Assembly: GCA_905182985.1 (NCBI GenBank)
Contig: CAJJDN010000006.1
Span: 400,946-464,945, forward strand
Source of the DNA: Paramecium sonneborni
Lineage: Eukaryota; Ciliophora; Oligohymenophorea; Peniculida; Parameciidae
Direction: 5' to 3'
DNA length: 64,000 nucleotides
Under the pieces are notes generated by a model. It had not been told where the DNA came from, searched no databases, and was given only the letters and a program-made list of their open reading frames with translations. Position numbers and translations under genes: made by a program. This document shows, piece by piece, positions 24,417-37,372 of this stretch; positions within the stretch are counted from its first letter, which is position 1; the number at the start of each line of letters is the position of its first letter.

Positions 24417-24677
24417 ATGTACTATTTATAATCTATATTTATAATTGGATAATTAATTCTTCTAACTAAACCAATTTTACACTATGTTGAATAATAGAGT
24501 ATATTTAGATTTCTAAAATAATGTTATGAATTTAGAATATATTTGAGTCTTGGATCAAATGTCAACTAAAACAATTAGAATGGTAATAAAATTGGGGGTA
24601 ATAATGAGAGAAATGGGAATAATATGGCATAATTTGGACTATTTAATTATAAAATATATGATTAATAATTGAGATGA
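24417..24677 (+). CDS. Possible small protein, unrecognised
   Basis: An 86-residue frame from ATG 24417 to TGA 24675-24677. It starts with a hydrophobic stretch (MYYLQSIFIIGQLILLTKP) and ends in an asparagine/glycine-rich tail (SNVNQNNQNGNKIGGNNER). The G/N-rich composition is not what random AT-rich DNA gives, which supports coding, but there is no homology evidence. It lies about 100 bp upstream of adenylate kinase on the same strand. Confidence 0.4.
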
Positions 24678-24780
24678 CGAGATATTAAATTTTTAATATA
24701 AATTTTTATAATAATTATTTTAGGATATATATCTTAAAATATATTAAAAATATGCTTAATTAATAATAATAAAAAATAAA

Positions 24781-25595
<815 letters not shown>

Positions 25596-25665
25596 TTTCA
25601 TATAATTTAACTTATTTTTTTAGTGTTTACCAATTTCGTATTAATAATTAATTATATAATAATAT

Positions 25666-28064
25666 ATGGTTAAAATCATATAGGCTACTAAATTGCTTAA
25701 ATCAAGACGTCTATAAAGGTTAAAATTAAGTAAACTATCATTATAATCCAAATAAATTAGTGGCGATAATAAATAATAAGAAACTAAATAAGTACAAATT
25801 ATAAATGAAGATTAATTCATTACTCACATTGAACCAATTAAATAATTACTACCATTTTATTAAGGGGGCAAAATATCAATAATAAATAATGTGATATATA
25901 CTTGCTTTAATTTTTGTGTTTAATACCTAGAGAAAAAGATCTAACATAATTAAGAAGAAATAGCCAATTTTTGTGTAAGTAACTTAAATGATTATATTGC
26001 AACATTTACAAAGAACTATATGCTCAGATATGTTAGATTAAATGATCATATCACTTAATTTACAATCAAAACAGATCCACTATTTGCTATTGACATGTAA
26101 TTTAGTCCTGAAGATGTGTATTTAGCTTTAGGTGGCACAAATTGTATGGTTAAAATAATAAATGTGAAAAAAAATTAATAAAGTACAGAATTTAGAGTAA
26201 GTGGAAGTGTTCTTAAATTATAATGGATTCCTATTATGAGAAAATTATAAATTGCAATTGCTACAGATGATAGACGCATTTCATTATTTGATTTAGTAGC
26301 AAATAGAATACTATGTGCTTTTGTAGATTTCAACAGTAGAATAACTCATATTTAATTCAATTAACATATTTTAATATCAAGTTGTAATAAATATATTAAA
26401 TTTTGGGATACAAGTATATAAAAATTGACAGAAACTATAGAATTTGATATTGAAATTGAAACCTTCATTTATTTAAAAAATACATTAATCATTGGTACTG
26501 AATCTGGAGATTTACATATTAAATAGTAAAATAAAAAAATTGTAATAGATTCACAATTTAATGGATAATAAATTTTGAAGTTTATGACTTGTAATGAAAA
26601 GTTGTATATTGTCACAAGTGAACTACATATTTATATAACAGAATTAGTTTCTGGTCAAATATAATAATAAAAATTATTGTTAGGATATAATGATGAGATT
26701 CTTCATGCAAAATTTATCAAAAATAATCAATTGCTTTTAGCTACTAATTCACCATTTATGAAGTATAATAATAAATATATATATTAGGATATTAAATTTA
26801 GATAATATGGATGTTATAGCTTGGAAAGCTCATTATAGTGTAATCATGTGTTGTGAATTTATTGATGATTTAATAGTTACAGCTTCTAAAGATAATTGTG
26901 TTATTATATTCAAATATAAAGGATTCAAATAACCTATACAATTACATAAATATAGTGGACATTCTGATGATGTTATATGTATAGATGTCAATTCTAAATA
27001 TATTGCATCTGTTTCAAAAGATAAGACTCTTAAATTATGGGATTTAAAAAATTATTAATCAGAATAATCTATAAAAACTGTTGTTGCTCATGAAAAAGAA
27101 ATGAATTGTGTTAGATTCTCACCTAATAATAAACTAATTGCTACTTCCTCTTAAGATAGACTAATAAAGTTATGGGATGATAATTTAATGAATAAAATGA
27201 TACTTAAAGGTCATAAAAGAGGAGTATGGGACATATAATTCTCTCCAATAGAAAAAATATTAGCTTCTGCCAGTGGAGATAATACTATTAAGCTTTGGAA
27301 TCTTAGTGATGGTTCTATTATAAAATCCTTTCAAGGAATTGCTCCATAATTAAAAGTTTCATGGTTAGCTAGAGGATCTGAATTAATAAGTACTGATTCT
27401 ATTGGTAATATTAAATTATGGAATGTTAAAAAATAATTATGCATCAATACTTTCTCTTAACATACAGGCAAAATCTATGCTTTAGATATTAAAAGAGATA
27501 ATTAAGATGTTTATATTATTACTGGAGCTAATGATTCAAATCTAATCTTATGGAAAGATAAAACAGAATAAGTTACTTAATAATAACAATTATAATAACA
27601 TGAAATTAAAATCAAGTTATAAACTTTTTAAGATTTGATAAGAGATAAACTTTTTTTAGATGCAGCTTTTCTTGCATTTTAGAATAATTATATAAAACAT
27701 TTTATCTAAGCTGTCACTCAAATTTATAAGTATATATTATTTATATTTCAGACAAGAAGATTATGAAAATGTTGTCTCTCTGTTATCATAAAAGATGGCA
27801 AAAGAAGATTTATTAAAATTCTTACAACTATTGATTACTTTAAATTAAAGCAAAAAGACATATTAAGCTGCATAACATTTATTCTTTTATTCAATTAAAT
27901 TAATTAATGTCAATGAATTTAAAGATGAAAAAAGAGAATTAGTAAAAAAATTGTTGTAATAATTAAAATATTTAACATCAAAATGTTTTGATAGATTAGA
28001 AAGTAATTATTCTTCTTAGTTTTTAATAAAATTCATGATAGATAAGTCTAAAATTGTTGTATGA
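25666..28064 (+). CDS. UTP13: U3 snoRNP WD40 protein UTP13 (TBL3)
   Basis: UTP13 is a UTP-B subunit of the SSU processome with two beta-propellers and a C-terminal helical domain. Typical segments are [118 protein letters not shown] and [11 protein letters not shown]. 'NSP..K' followed by a GH-D-V repeat is characteristic of TBL3. The C-terminus ([19 protein letters not shown]) matches the Utp13 helical region. Introns of 25 nt (near 26764) and 22 nt (near 27731) give exactly 784 codons. Confidence 0.9.
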
Positions 28065-28472
28065 TTAATAATGTTTATTATAAAGTATTATTAAAAATTT
28101 TTTCTTTATTCCTTTCATAATCTGTTCTATAATCAGTATGTTTTAATTAATTCTTATTTTAACCCCTTTAATAATCTTTAAAATAGTTCAAAATAAAGTT
28201 TTCTTAATTATTTTTATAACTTACCTTCATGATTGATTTAACTCTTAGTTTTTCTAAAAAATTCAATGTTTTTGTATCTAACTTAAATATAAATTAAAGA
28301 ATGGAAGGAAAATCTATTTTAAAGATTAATTTTTCTATAGTTATAAGTTTAACCTTGTGAATATAATTCTCCAATGTTTTTATTTGAATTTTTTATGATA
28401 AGATACTATTTAAATTGTCTATTTGAGTATTGAAAATATGACTAATTTTTAAATGAATTATTCTTAAAGCAT
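28033..28472 (-). CDS. Small basic protein, unrecognised
   Basis: From ATG 28472 the protein reads MLQEQFIQKL, TIQIVSYHKKFKQKHWRII, INLQNRFSFHSLIYIQVRY, NIEFFRKTKSQINHE, then FILNYFKDYQRGQNKNQ and HTDYRTDYERNKEKIFN. Introns of 19 nt (GTTAAACTTATAACTATAG) and 22 nt (GTAAGTTATAAAAATAATTAAG) join these pieces; a third, in-frame 24-nt one is optional. The stop at 28033 would overlap the last ~30 coding bases of the convergent UTP13 gene. If the 22-nt intron is not used, the gene ends at 28133 after KQELIKTY. About 100-130 residues; function unknown. Confidence 0.5.
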
Positions 28473-28541
28473 TTAATTATTAATTATATGTTTGATTAGT
28501 TTTATTTATATACAAATTTAATTTCTTTTTATTTCAATTTT

Positions 28542-29379
28542 ATGATTGAATTTAATAGCATAAAAAGTTGTGATAAAATACTTTATCAAAGACAACCTTC
28601 AAAACAGAATTCATGTACTCCAAAAAGTGTGTTTACTCCAAATACTTCTCCAAATTCTAGATTAAGAATACTAAGTCCAACAAATAAATTAGATTCCACA
28701 GAAAAATTCAATAGAACTTAAAATAGCACCCAATAATTTTAAAATATGATAAGAAGAGATTTAATAAAAAAGAAAATGAATCTATTAACAGCCACATTAT
28801 AAACAAATAAGACTGAAATTATTAAGGAAGAGAATGCATTCAGTGATAGATTACTTATGAGTAGTTTTGAGAATTTTGTTAATGAAACTGATTAAAAACT
28901 TTAGAAAATTTGTCATTGGATTAGTAAATCACCATAAAGTATTTCAAATTCTTAACCCATAATTCCTGTAAAGGAAGGACAGATAGAAAATTTTGAAAAG
29001 AAAATTATAAAGTATTATATTTTATCAATATAGAACTAAATAAATATTAGAAGAGAAGAGATAATAACTTAAATATGCCAAATAATAATACTAATAAAAT
29101 AAATAATTATTAAAATAAATGAAATTTGAATTAGATTAATTGAATGAAGATCAAAAGATTCTAGAAATAAGTACAACTAATAGATCTTTAAAAGATGAAA
29201 TAGTTTATAATAGACAGAGTATAATTAAACATAAATAAATATTAACAAAGGTGGATTAATTCATCAATAAATATTTGAAAGAGTAATTATTAACTGAGGA
29301 TTGTTAATTTGGAAAATATATAAGTAAATTTAATAACATCTATATGTAAATGCTAATAACACTTGATAAATAAATCTGA
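28542..29379 (+). CDS. Coiled-coil protein, unrecognised (271 residues)
   Basis: The protein starts MIEFNSIKSCDKILYQRQP and has an S/P-rich N-terminus (SVFTPNTSPNSRLRILSP). A long coiled coil with Q and K repeats follows (QLKYAKQQYQQNKQLLKQM, then FELDQLNEDQKILEIST). It ends NIYMQMLITLDKQI. A 22-nt intron (GTATTATATTTTATCAATATAG) gives exactly 272 codons; TGA is at 29377-29379. The following gene, 34 bp downstream, is also a coiled-coil protein with S/Q-rich head, so the two may be related in role, but no family can be named. Confidence 0.75.
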
Positions 29380-29413
29380 ATATATATTATAAAATTTACT
29401 ATATTAATAAATA

Positions 29414-30245
29414 ATGAGTTTAAATTTTGATATGAATTGTAAGGCTTAATAATAAGATTAAAAGTCTGAAAAAGCCACAATAACTTAGGATAGTTAAAAA
29501 GAGAGACAATTTATAATTTAAACTTGGAAGAGTTAGAATAAATAAAAGTCTAAGATAAATTATTCGTAAGATAAGTTATAAACATAAAGTAAATATGCAA
29601 AAATATAAATCCTTTTTGAACAAAAGAAATCTATCAATCTTACTTCAGAACGTTCTACTTAAATGTCAACAGAAACAGATTTATTTAATGATAAAATCAT
29701 TGTTAAAAATTAAGAAAGAATGAAAATTATACAAAAATTATAGGAAATTCGTTTACAAAATGTTCTAATGAAATAAAAAACAAAGTCTTCAAATGATCTT
29801 TATAAAGAATACTAATAAGAATAAAATAAAAAATTGGATACATAAAATGTTATCCTCTTTGAGAAATTAAGATAGTATTCATATAATTTATAAGTAAAGC
29901 TGCAAAAATGAGATTGATCAATAAAAACAAAGTTTATTAAATGGTGAGATAAATTTGTAGGAATAGTAAAAGGAATTAGAGATTTTGAAAGAACAATTAT
30001 AATTCGTTAAAGATTCGATATTATAAATAAAAAATTAAAATATGGACAGAACCAAAGAATTAAGTTGTAAATTGTAAATAAATTAAATCAAAGAAAAATA
30101 GTTATTAACACAAATGGTATAATATATTGAATCTTTATAAGATCAATATAATAAACATTTATATGAATTTAGAGATTACTTATTATAATTAAAGCATAAC
30201 ATTAATTCAATAAGAATGGATTAAGAATATGATATAAATTAATGA
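29414..30245 (+). CDS. Coiled-coil protein, unrecognised (268 residues)
   Basis: Begins MSLNFDMNCKAQQQDQKSE. A Q/K-rich head (SQNKQKSKINYSQDKLQTQ) precedes helices (QERMKIIQKLQEIRLQNVL, then NLQEQQKELEILKEQLQFV and KQLLTQMVQYIESLQDQYN). A 25-nt intron (GTATTCATATAATTTATAAGTAAAG) is needed and gives exactly 269 codons with TGA 30243-30245. The helix-rich build suggests a cytoskeletal or basal-body-associated structural protein, by analogy only. Confidence 0.75.
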
Positions 30246-30265
30246 AATAGTATTATTACACTAAA

Positions 30266-31228
30266 TCAATTGTTAAAATACATCTCATACAATAATAATT
30301 ACTCTTTTAATTTGTGATTCCATTTTTTTTATAAATTAGTATCAAAATAATGATTAGTTTCTTCATCATAATCTTTTTCAATTTTAAGAAAAGTTCTTAA
30401 ATTGGTTTAAAAGATGGAGTTGATTTCAGATGAATGATTATCTGATTTTAAAATACCTAATTATTCAATTTATCTTTTAAATTCTAAAGCACATAAACAT
30501 CCTATTAAATAATGTCCTGTTTCATGTTCTAATAATTCATCATCGGAAGTTTATTTAGCCCATGATTTTTCTAGAAATTTGCATGAAACTTATAATTTAA
30601 TTTTCTATCTTGTTGGTGATTATCTTTTAAGACTTGAACTTGAATTACTTCTAGCTATTTTATGTAGAGGAGAAGAATTCTTAGGAGTCTATAAACGATT
30701 AATTCTTTAAACACTTGACACTCTTGTAGAAGGTGTTGGAGGTTTAATGAAGAGTCTATTATTAATTCTAGGTAATTGATTATTATGTTAAAGAGGCATT
30801 TTTGGTGGTAATTTAGGTGATTATTGTTTTATACCTTATTATTCTGATGGCTCAGTAATTTTTCTAAAAGGTATTTAGGGTGATTGCTTTAAATCTTAAG
30901 GATATTCTTTGTCTTAAGATTAATTATTTTTTTTTATAGGTAAAATTGGTGATTGTTATTTTTGAATTAATGGTTCTTCTTTTTCTTCAATCATTTAATA
31001 ATCATATATTATATTCCAATAACAATGAGCAATATAAGGCATTTCAAAATTTGGTTTACCTATAAAATCATTCCATTCTAATCTTTTGATTTCAAAATTT
31101 TAAATTTTAATTGGTAATATATCTCTTACATATTTATCATTTTCTGAATCTAATAAATATTCCATTTCATATTATGGATTTTTAATATTTTTCAATGAAA
31201 TAAATCCTTAAAATGAGATATCTGTCAT
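30266..31228 (-). CDS. Proline-rich protein with an HEXXH zinc-protease-like motif
   Basis: An intron-free frame of exactly 321 codons (ATG 31228, TGA 30266). The N-terminal 90 residues (MTDISFQGFISLKNIKNPQ, then WNDFIGKPNFEMPYIAHCY) resemble a small folded domain. The middle is low complexity with SP repeats (QQSPILPIKKNNQS, QSPKLPPKMPLQ, RSNSSSSLKRQSPTRQ). The C-terminal domain carries KFLEKSWAKQTSDDELLEH and then HETGHYLIGCLCALEF. This HEXXH after a 'sW......LL.HE.gH..i' lead recalls bacterial DUF922-type putative metalloproteases. A third zinc ligand is not evident. Function inferred only. Confidence 0.75.
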
Positions 31229-31341
31229 GATGTATGTAATTATTTAATTAAAATATAGTATATAGTTAAAATGTGTTATTAAAAATGATGATTGATTAAA
31301 CAAATGAAAATAGATTATATATTATTAATGATTATAATAAA

Positions 31342-32490
31342 TCAAATCTCTGGGAAGGTAATTTTCTTAATTTTATCAATGCAATTATTATCGCCATTTT
31401 TTTACACTTAAAAAAAGCCTTACATACCCCATGAATTTTTAACAAACCACGTTTAAGTATCATAAGCAACAATAACAACAACATGTTAATAATTAGACAC
31501 TTTAGGATAATTACAAGTATTAATAATACCAGATTTATATCTTAACCAACTTTCATCAGCATACATAGAGCAGCAACAGGTCCATCTTACAGAGCAGTTT
31601 CAATGTCATCATTAGTAAATTTACTCAATCCTTCAATTGATTAAAATTGTTTATATCCTATACTTCCTTTAGGTTTTGAACATTCATCTTCTTTTTAATC
31701 ATATTCTCTATAATCTTTTTCATAAACAGTTCCATAATTATTTATAAATTCAAAAGCATCTCCAACAGATCCTCCATCACATCCTGCAGTATTTCCATCT
31801 GCACAATCAATCAAATGAGTCTTAGATAATTAATCTAACTTATTTTTATTTGCTTTCGATAATCGACTTATTGTAACATCAGATACTGCAAATGCCCAAC
31901 AACTACCACATCTACCTTATTGTTGAACTTCAGTAATCTTAATAATATTATAATAATCTTTACTTATTTTAACCAATCTAAACTAGGAGGATTTTTAACT
32001 TATTCAACTACTTTCTCTGTTTGTTTTACTGCCTTCTTAACAACAACAACTTTTTTATCAGCTTACAAAAATGAATTATGATTCAAAGCATCAGATCCTA
32101 TTGCATTTATATCATCTTCATTAAATAATTCATAATGATTCTCTAAATCTCTCTTCATAAATAATTTATCCACTAATTCTTCATTTGTTTCATCTGCAAA
32201 ATTGTTTAATCCCCAAACATCTTTTGGTAATTATTCGTTATGATGCTATTTTATTTATTACTATTTATAATACCTTCATTGCTTTATAGTTTTCTATATA
32301 TCATTTCAAATTCATTATTATAAGATCTCTAATTTTCTTTTACCCAATTTTTAAATTACTTCTATTCATCTTCTTTCCAACCATACACTGATCCATTTTT
32401 AGAAGACTTGATTCAAGGTTAATATCTTCAAACTCAGAATATACTACAACAACAATTATGCATAAAATAACGATTATTTTCTTTTATTTA
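31342..32490 (-). CDS. Papain-family (C1A, cathepsin L-like) cysteine protease
   Basis: A secreted or lysosomal cysteine protease with a propeptide. The N-terminus is a strong signal peptide (KIIVILCIIVVVVYSEFED), then the I29 inhibitor region (YGWKEDEQKQFKNWVKENQ, WGLNNFADETNEE). In the mature domain the catalytic Cys is in QQGRCGSCWAFA, the His in YQHVVVIVAYD, and the Asn in FVKNSWGMQGFF. A basic linker VVVVKKAVKQTEKVVEQ sits between pro and mature parts. A 20-nt intron near 32400 is certain (ES|MYGW). I could not fix the start codon, so the 5' limit is approximate. TGA at 31342. Confidence 0.88.
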
Positions 32491-33054
32491 TTTCTAATAT
32501 TTTGCCGTTGACTACCATATCACAATATCGTCAATTAATACTTTAAAACCACTTAAAATATAGAATATTTATATGCTTTATTTCTAAATCAATATTATTT
32601 TAATTTTTTATTGGAAATTGATCTTCATTACGTTTATGATAAATTTTAATAAAATCGGGTATTTGAATAGAAAATTTTTATATTTTAATATAATTATGAA
32701 TTTTCATAATATGAATAAATTATTGCTCAATTTTAAAACTTGTCTATTTATTCTTTCTCCTTTCAATGATAAATATTATTCAACTTGTACCACTGATAAT
32801 CAAAAATTAATTAATTAAAGAAATTTATAAGTAATCACATTTTATCAAACTTAGACTTCTTAAAAAGAATTAAATTTAAAAAAATTTTTGATTAATTAGT
32901 GAAATAATTTAGAAAATAGGAAAAATTATTATTTAAGATAGAGGAACTTGATTTAGAGGAAGGTATATAATAATTAGTAAATGAATAAATGTTATAATAA
33001 GATAGTTCTTTTGTTTAATTATGAATATATTAAATTATATTAATATATTTTATT
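32491..33054. other. No confident gene
   Basis: AT-rich gap between the protease gene and the ubiquitin-like protein gene. The first exon of the protease may extend a short way in. A 66-codon open frame at 32618-32818 has no protein-like composition and is not called. Confidence 0.4.
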
Positions 33055-34770
33055 ATGAAAATTTTTATTACTCTTAATTCTGAACAACATGAAATCTAAT
33101 TGTAAGAATCAACTATAGAAGCATTGATTATTGCTATCTAAAATTAATTTAATGTAAAATCTTTAATTTTAAATATTAGATAGCTTTTAATTTTGAATTA
33201 CTTACAACTGACAATCAGACATTAACTGAAATTTAAGAAGGAATGTCAATTATAGTCTAAAAAGTAGAAAAAGAAAAGGAAAATTTAAAGAAATTTAAAT
33301 CTTTCTTTTCAATTGCAGGTTCAATTATTAAATCAAAAACAATAAGCCATAAATTCTCTTTTGAAAAATTAAATCCAATATAAAAATAGAAATCTTAGAT
33401 AAAAAATTCAGATTGTAGTATATAAACTCCTGAACACTAAGCTTAATTAATAAATGCCAATAATTAATCGGTAAATGAATAAAATATTTAAAAATGTGAA
33501 TTATCTGGAATTCTATAATAAGATTCAGCTATGGTTGTAGATGAAAAATAATCTGATAGATAATTATTAAATGAATTACAAGAAGAACCAGAAAAAAAAT
33601 TGCATAATTCTTAGGAATAAATAAAGAGACCAAGAAATAATCCAATTAAATAATAGTCATAAACTACGAAAGATTAAGCATTTAATTATGCAGAAGAAAT
33701 AGTAAATATTCCTAGACCTAATAAAAGATAATAAATCTTATAGAGAATGGAAGAAGATAGAGCAGAAAAAGAAAGAATATCAAAATAATAATAAGAAGCT
33801 AATAGAGTAATTAGATAGATATAAGAAAAGATTAAATAAAAAGAATTATTATTAAAATAAAAAGAGGAAGCATTATAGATGCCAGAATTAGAAAAACGAA
33901 AAGTATTTATTTTTAATATTAAGGCTGTTCTAGCTTAAAAAAGAGAATTGAGTCAGCCAATAAAATTAAGTGAATTAACAGAACATTAAAAGAAATATGA
34001 AGAAGATAGAAAAATAAAAGAATATGAGAGAGAACATCATAAATAAGAATAAGAATTTGAAATAAAATAAAAATCTTTAAAATTTCCAAAAAGCTAAGCA
34101 TAAATAAGAATTGAAGAAGAATCAAAGATGCAAAAATTGATAAGAGAATAAGAAATGGAATAAAAGAAATTGGCAAGATTAAAATAATTAAAATATGCTG
34201 ATGTTGCTTAAGAGATATATTTTAAAGAACATCCTGTAAAACCTAAATAATCTTCACCTCCTAAAGAAGAATAATCTAAATATATAAAAGAAATTCAAAT
34301 AACAGAATAAAATCTAAGAAAAATTAAACGTTTTATACCTAATTAAAGACATTTAAGTCATGATTCAAAAGATTCAATCAATGATTAAAGTAATCATTAA
34401 GAAAATAGACCACCTAAACCAATTGCTAAAAAATTATAAAAAATTGTAGATAAACCTCCTGAACTTCCACCAAAACCTAAAACAACTGATTATCTCTAAT
34501 AATTGAGATAGTAAAGAAAAGTTTAGGTTAATATTGAGGATTAATGGGAAAAGTAAATATAAAAATTATATAAGAATCATTGAAAATAAAGGTTTAGAAA
34601 ATGAATAGAAAGTATAAAATGTTTTAAATAATGTATAAAAATTAGAGTAAAAAGCAAAAGAAAGAGAAAAATTAGCATTATTAAATAGAGATGTTTAAGC
34701 TGAAGAAGAGGCAAATAATTTATATATTGCCAGTATTAAAGCTAAATTAGCAATTCTGGAGAAAAATTGA
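33055..34770 (+). CDS. Ubiquitin-like domain fused to a long charged coiled coil
   Basis: The first ~75 residues look like a ubiquitin fold: MKIFITLNSEQHEIQLQES, then TIEALIIAIQNQFN|IAFNF, then LLTTDNQTLTEIQEGMSII. This includes the beta-hairpin start and 'L.d..tL.e..i..g..i.v' end. The remaining ~480 residues are basic/acidic helix with many E/K/Q heptads (ERISKQQQEANRVIRQIQE, EYEREHHKQEQEFEIKQKS), proline-rich linkers (KPIAKKLQKIVDKPPELPP) and a final helix (NLYIASIKAKLAILEKN). Introns of 26 and 22 nt give exactly 556 codons. The architecture suggests an adaptor or centrosomal or axonemal protein; no family named. Confidence 0.7.
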
Positions 34771-34806
34771 TTTTTTTTAACTTAATTATAAATTTTTTGT
34801 AACTAA

Positions 34807-35937
34807 ATGATGAGCGAATTAATTCTTAAACGAGAAAGCTTCTGTATTCAATTGAAACGTACTCAATAAGAAAAAATATTTAAGGGTAAGAGGTAAACAT
34901 TCTATTCAAAAGAACAATTATTGTAACTCATCTAAGAAAATAAAGATTAAGACTCATTTAATAAAATATTGCATGCATCTGAAGGATCAAAACAATAAAT
35001 AAAAGACTTAATTGAAATTGGAGCAATTTAATATTTTTAAAATTTCTTTAACTCTTCTCAAAAAGAATTAGCAATAATAGGTTTATCAAATTTATACTCT
35101 TAAAATACACTCTAAGTTTCAAGATAAGATTTTATGTTTGTTAAAACTATGTTAGTTGAAGTCCATAAATATCATAAAATTGACTAATTAGTTTCAAGAC
35201 TTAGATTTCTTAATGTAATAACATAATATTGTTCAGATTCATCATTTTTTGAAGAAGATCCTAAATTAAAAGAAAATTTATATTAGATTTTTTCCCACTA
35301 CTAATAAACATATCCCCAAATATTCAAAATTTAAGAAGAATGTTTTAAAGGATTTTTATCCTTAGCTTCTGTATAATTTTTTTAAATTGAAATTTTACAA
35401 TTATGTTGTGATAATTTAAATAAAGGAATCGATCTAATTATTCTTTAATTAATTTACTACACTATTGACGATAATGTAGAATTTATTAATATTTTAAATA
35501 AAAGTACATTCATTTAATAATGTTCTAAACATCTAAAAATAAGTGATCGATAAGAATTTGTACTAGGCATTCTTTATTATTATTCCTAATATTATGTTGA
35601 AAAAATAATTAACGATAATGAATTGGTTTAGTAAATATTGATTATTTAGAATTCTTATAAACATTAAAGATTAATTTTATTATTGCATTATTAAATGTTA
35701 TTATAATGCCCTAGAGCACTTTTCATGAAAATCTTTAAAGAATTTGAAGTAGTTAATAATTTGAAACTCCTTTTAGAATCATTTAAATTTTAAGAATAAG
35801 TTTTATTAGTGATCGCTTTGTTGAAACAAACAAAAACAAACCTTATTGAAGAATTATTGCCTAATTTGGAGAATTTAATGTTAAAATAAGGAATATGTGA
35901 CAGAATTGCTCAAAAATTATAATTAATTTTAGATTGA
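34807..35937 (+). CDS. Importin-alpha-like armadillo protein with IBB-type N-terminus
   Basis: An intron-free frame of exactly 377 codons starting at tandem ATGs (34807, 34810). The N-terminus ELILKRESFCIQLKRTQQE continuing to EKIFKGKR matches the importin-beta-binding pattern 'RR....v.LRK.kR...l.krR'. The rest is armadillo/HEAT-like helical repeats (DLIEIGAIQYFQNFFNSSQ, QKELAIIGLSNLYS, QILIIQNSYKHQRLILLLH). Canonical importin-alpha is ~520 residues with conserved W-N arrays, and here those arrays are not evident. It is either a divergent, short importin-alpha paralogue or another arm protein. Confidence 0.55.
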
Positions 35938-36638
35938 TTATTTTAGTCTAGCTATCCAATTATTCTCTAGATTAATTGTCTAAGTGTTTATTTTGTTTTC
36001 ATTTATAAAAATACCTCTTTATTTTGATAATTGATCAAAATCAAGATCAAAACTGATTGGTTTTGCATCTTATATTCATATTAATTAATATCTTCTTATT
36101 CATTCTAATTTAAATAATTAATAAAATTACATCTTATCTAATGTCTTATATATTATCTTATATTATCACTATTTTAGTTTGTTTATTCTTTATTTATTTC
36201 TTTTTCTTCTTTATTAATATTTAACTCTTAAATTTCCAAGTATCATTAGTTATTGTTTAAATTTCATAATGAGCATATTAAATTGAATTTTTAGAGAACC
36301 CCAAAATGAAAACCTTTAAAACATCTTTAAAAAATAAAATGTTATACCTTTTAGTGTTAATGTAGATAAACTTCATTTTTAAATGTTTTATCGCAATAAA
36401 AACAAAATGATTTAAAAATGATAAATATCTATTTTTCTACCCATTTTTGTAAAAATTTTAATATTAGTATTAATTTAGATTATATGTCTCAAGCAATTAT
36501 TATTTATTTATATATTTTGAAAAACTTATTAATATTAGAATGCTTAATTGATATGAATAAAAAAGAAAGAAATTGTAAGCAAATATTTATATTTAATTTT
36601 AATTTTGACATCTTGATTTTTTGAAAAAGAAGAAGAAG
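35938..36638. other. No confident gene
   Basis: About 700 bases of extremely AT-rich DNA after the importin-alpha-like gene. A 68-codon open frame at 36418-36624 is rich in isoleucine, tyrosine and asparagine, as expected by chance, and lacks supporting features. Confidence 0.4.
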
Positions 36639-36679
36639 ATGGTATATTCTAGAGTTATTATAGTATATTAGATTGCTTT

Positions 36680-37372
36680 TAACAAACCAAATTTATAATT
36701 CTAATTGTGATTATATCAATTATTAGCTTTTAATTTGAAACTAAAATAGATTAAATTAAGTCAATATATAAAAGCCTTATTAAAGAATAGAATTTCAATA
36801 TGAAATAGATATAATATTGTTATTTAGGTCAGGGTATACTGTATTATGAAGATAAAAATATAAAAATGAACTAATCAGTTATTGAGATAGATGGTTAACT
36901 GATTATTTGTTGAAAGTAAAATAAACTAAAGAAATTTGATTAAAAGCTTATAGTAGTTGATAAGCAATAGATTTTAAGTGTGAGAATGATAAAAAGACAA
37001 AGAAAGTATCAAAAAAATTATTTGACAGTAAAAAGTAAATTAAAACTTGATGATTATAAAAATTAGAAAGAAAGGTAGATAATTGAATATTCAAAGAGAA
37101 TAAAACGAAATGATAATAATGATTGTTAATAAATTAGATAGAAATAAAATCAATAAAGATAGAGAGTTTGACTCTGTTAACTTTAAATGAATTGAGAGAG
37201 ATTAAAGGAATAATAAAATAAAATACTTTAAACTTGAGCCTATGAACATAGCGTAATTGAAATATTTAGATAATTAATAAATCAATTAGAAAAATGGATT
37301 ACAATGATTAAAGCGTTGGGATATGCTATTGTTGCATGTTCTTTACTTACAAACATTATATTTATTTAATGA
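36680..37372 (+). CDS. Candidate gene with N-terminal and C-terminal hydrophobic segments (structure unresolved)
   Basis: Protein-like pieces occur in order on the plus strand: a membrane segment FIILIVIISIISFQFETKI, then KQIQYCYLGQGILYYEDKN, then RNLIKSLQQLISNRF, a 23-nt intron beginning GTGAGAATG, KYQKNYLTVKSKLKLDDYK, and finally HSVIEIFRQLINQLEKWIT followed by KALGYAIVACSLLTNII. The last segment, a helix then a terminal hydrophobic anchor, would suit a tail-anchored protein. I could not find the start codon or all introns, and the last TGA (37370-37372) overlaps the ATG of the next gene, so the model is incomplete. Confidence 0.35.
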
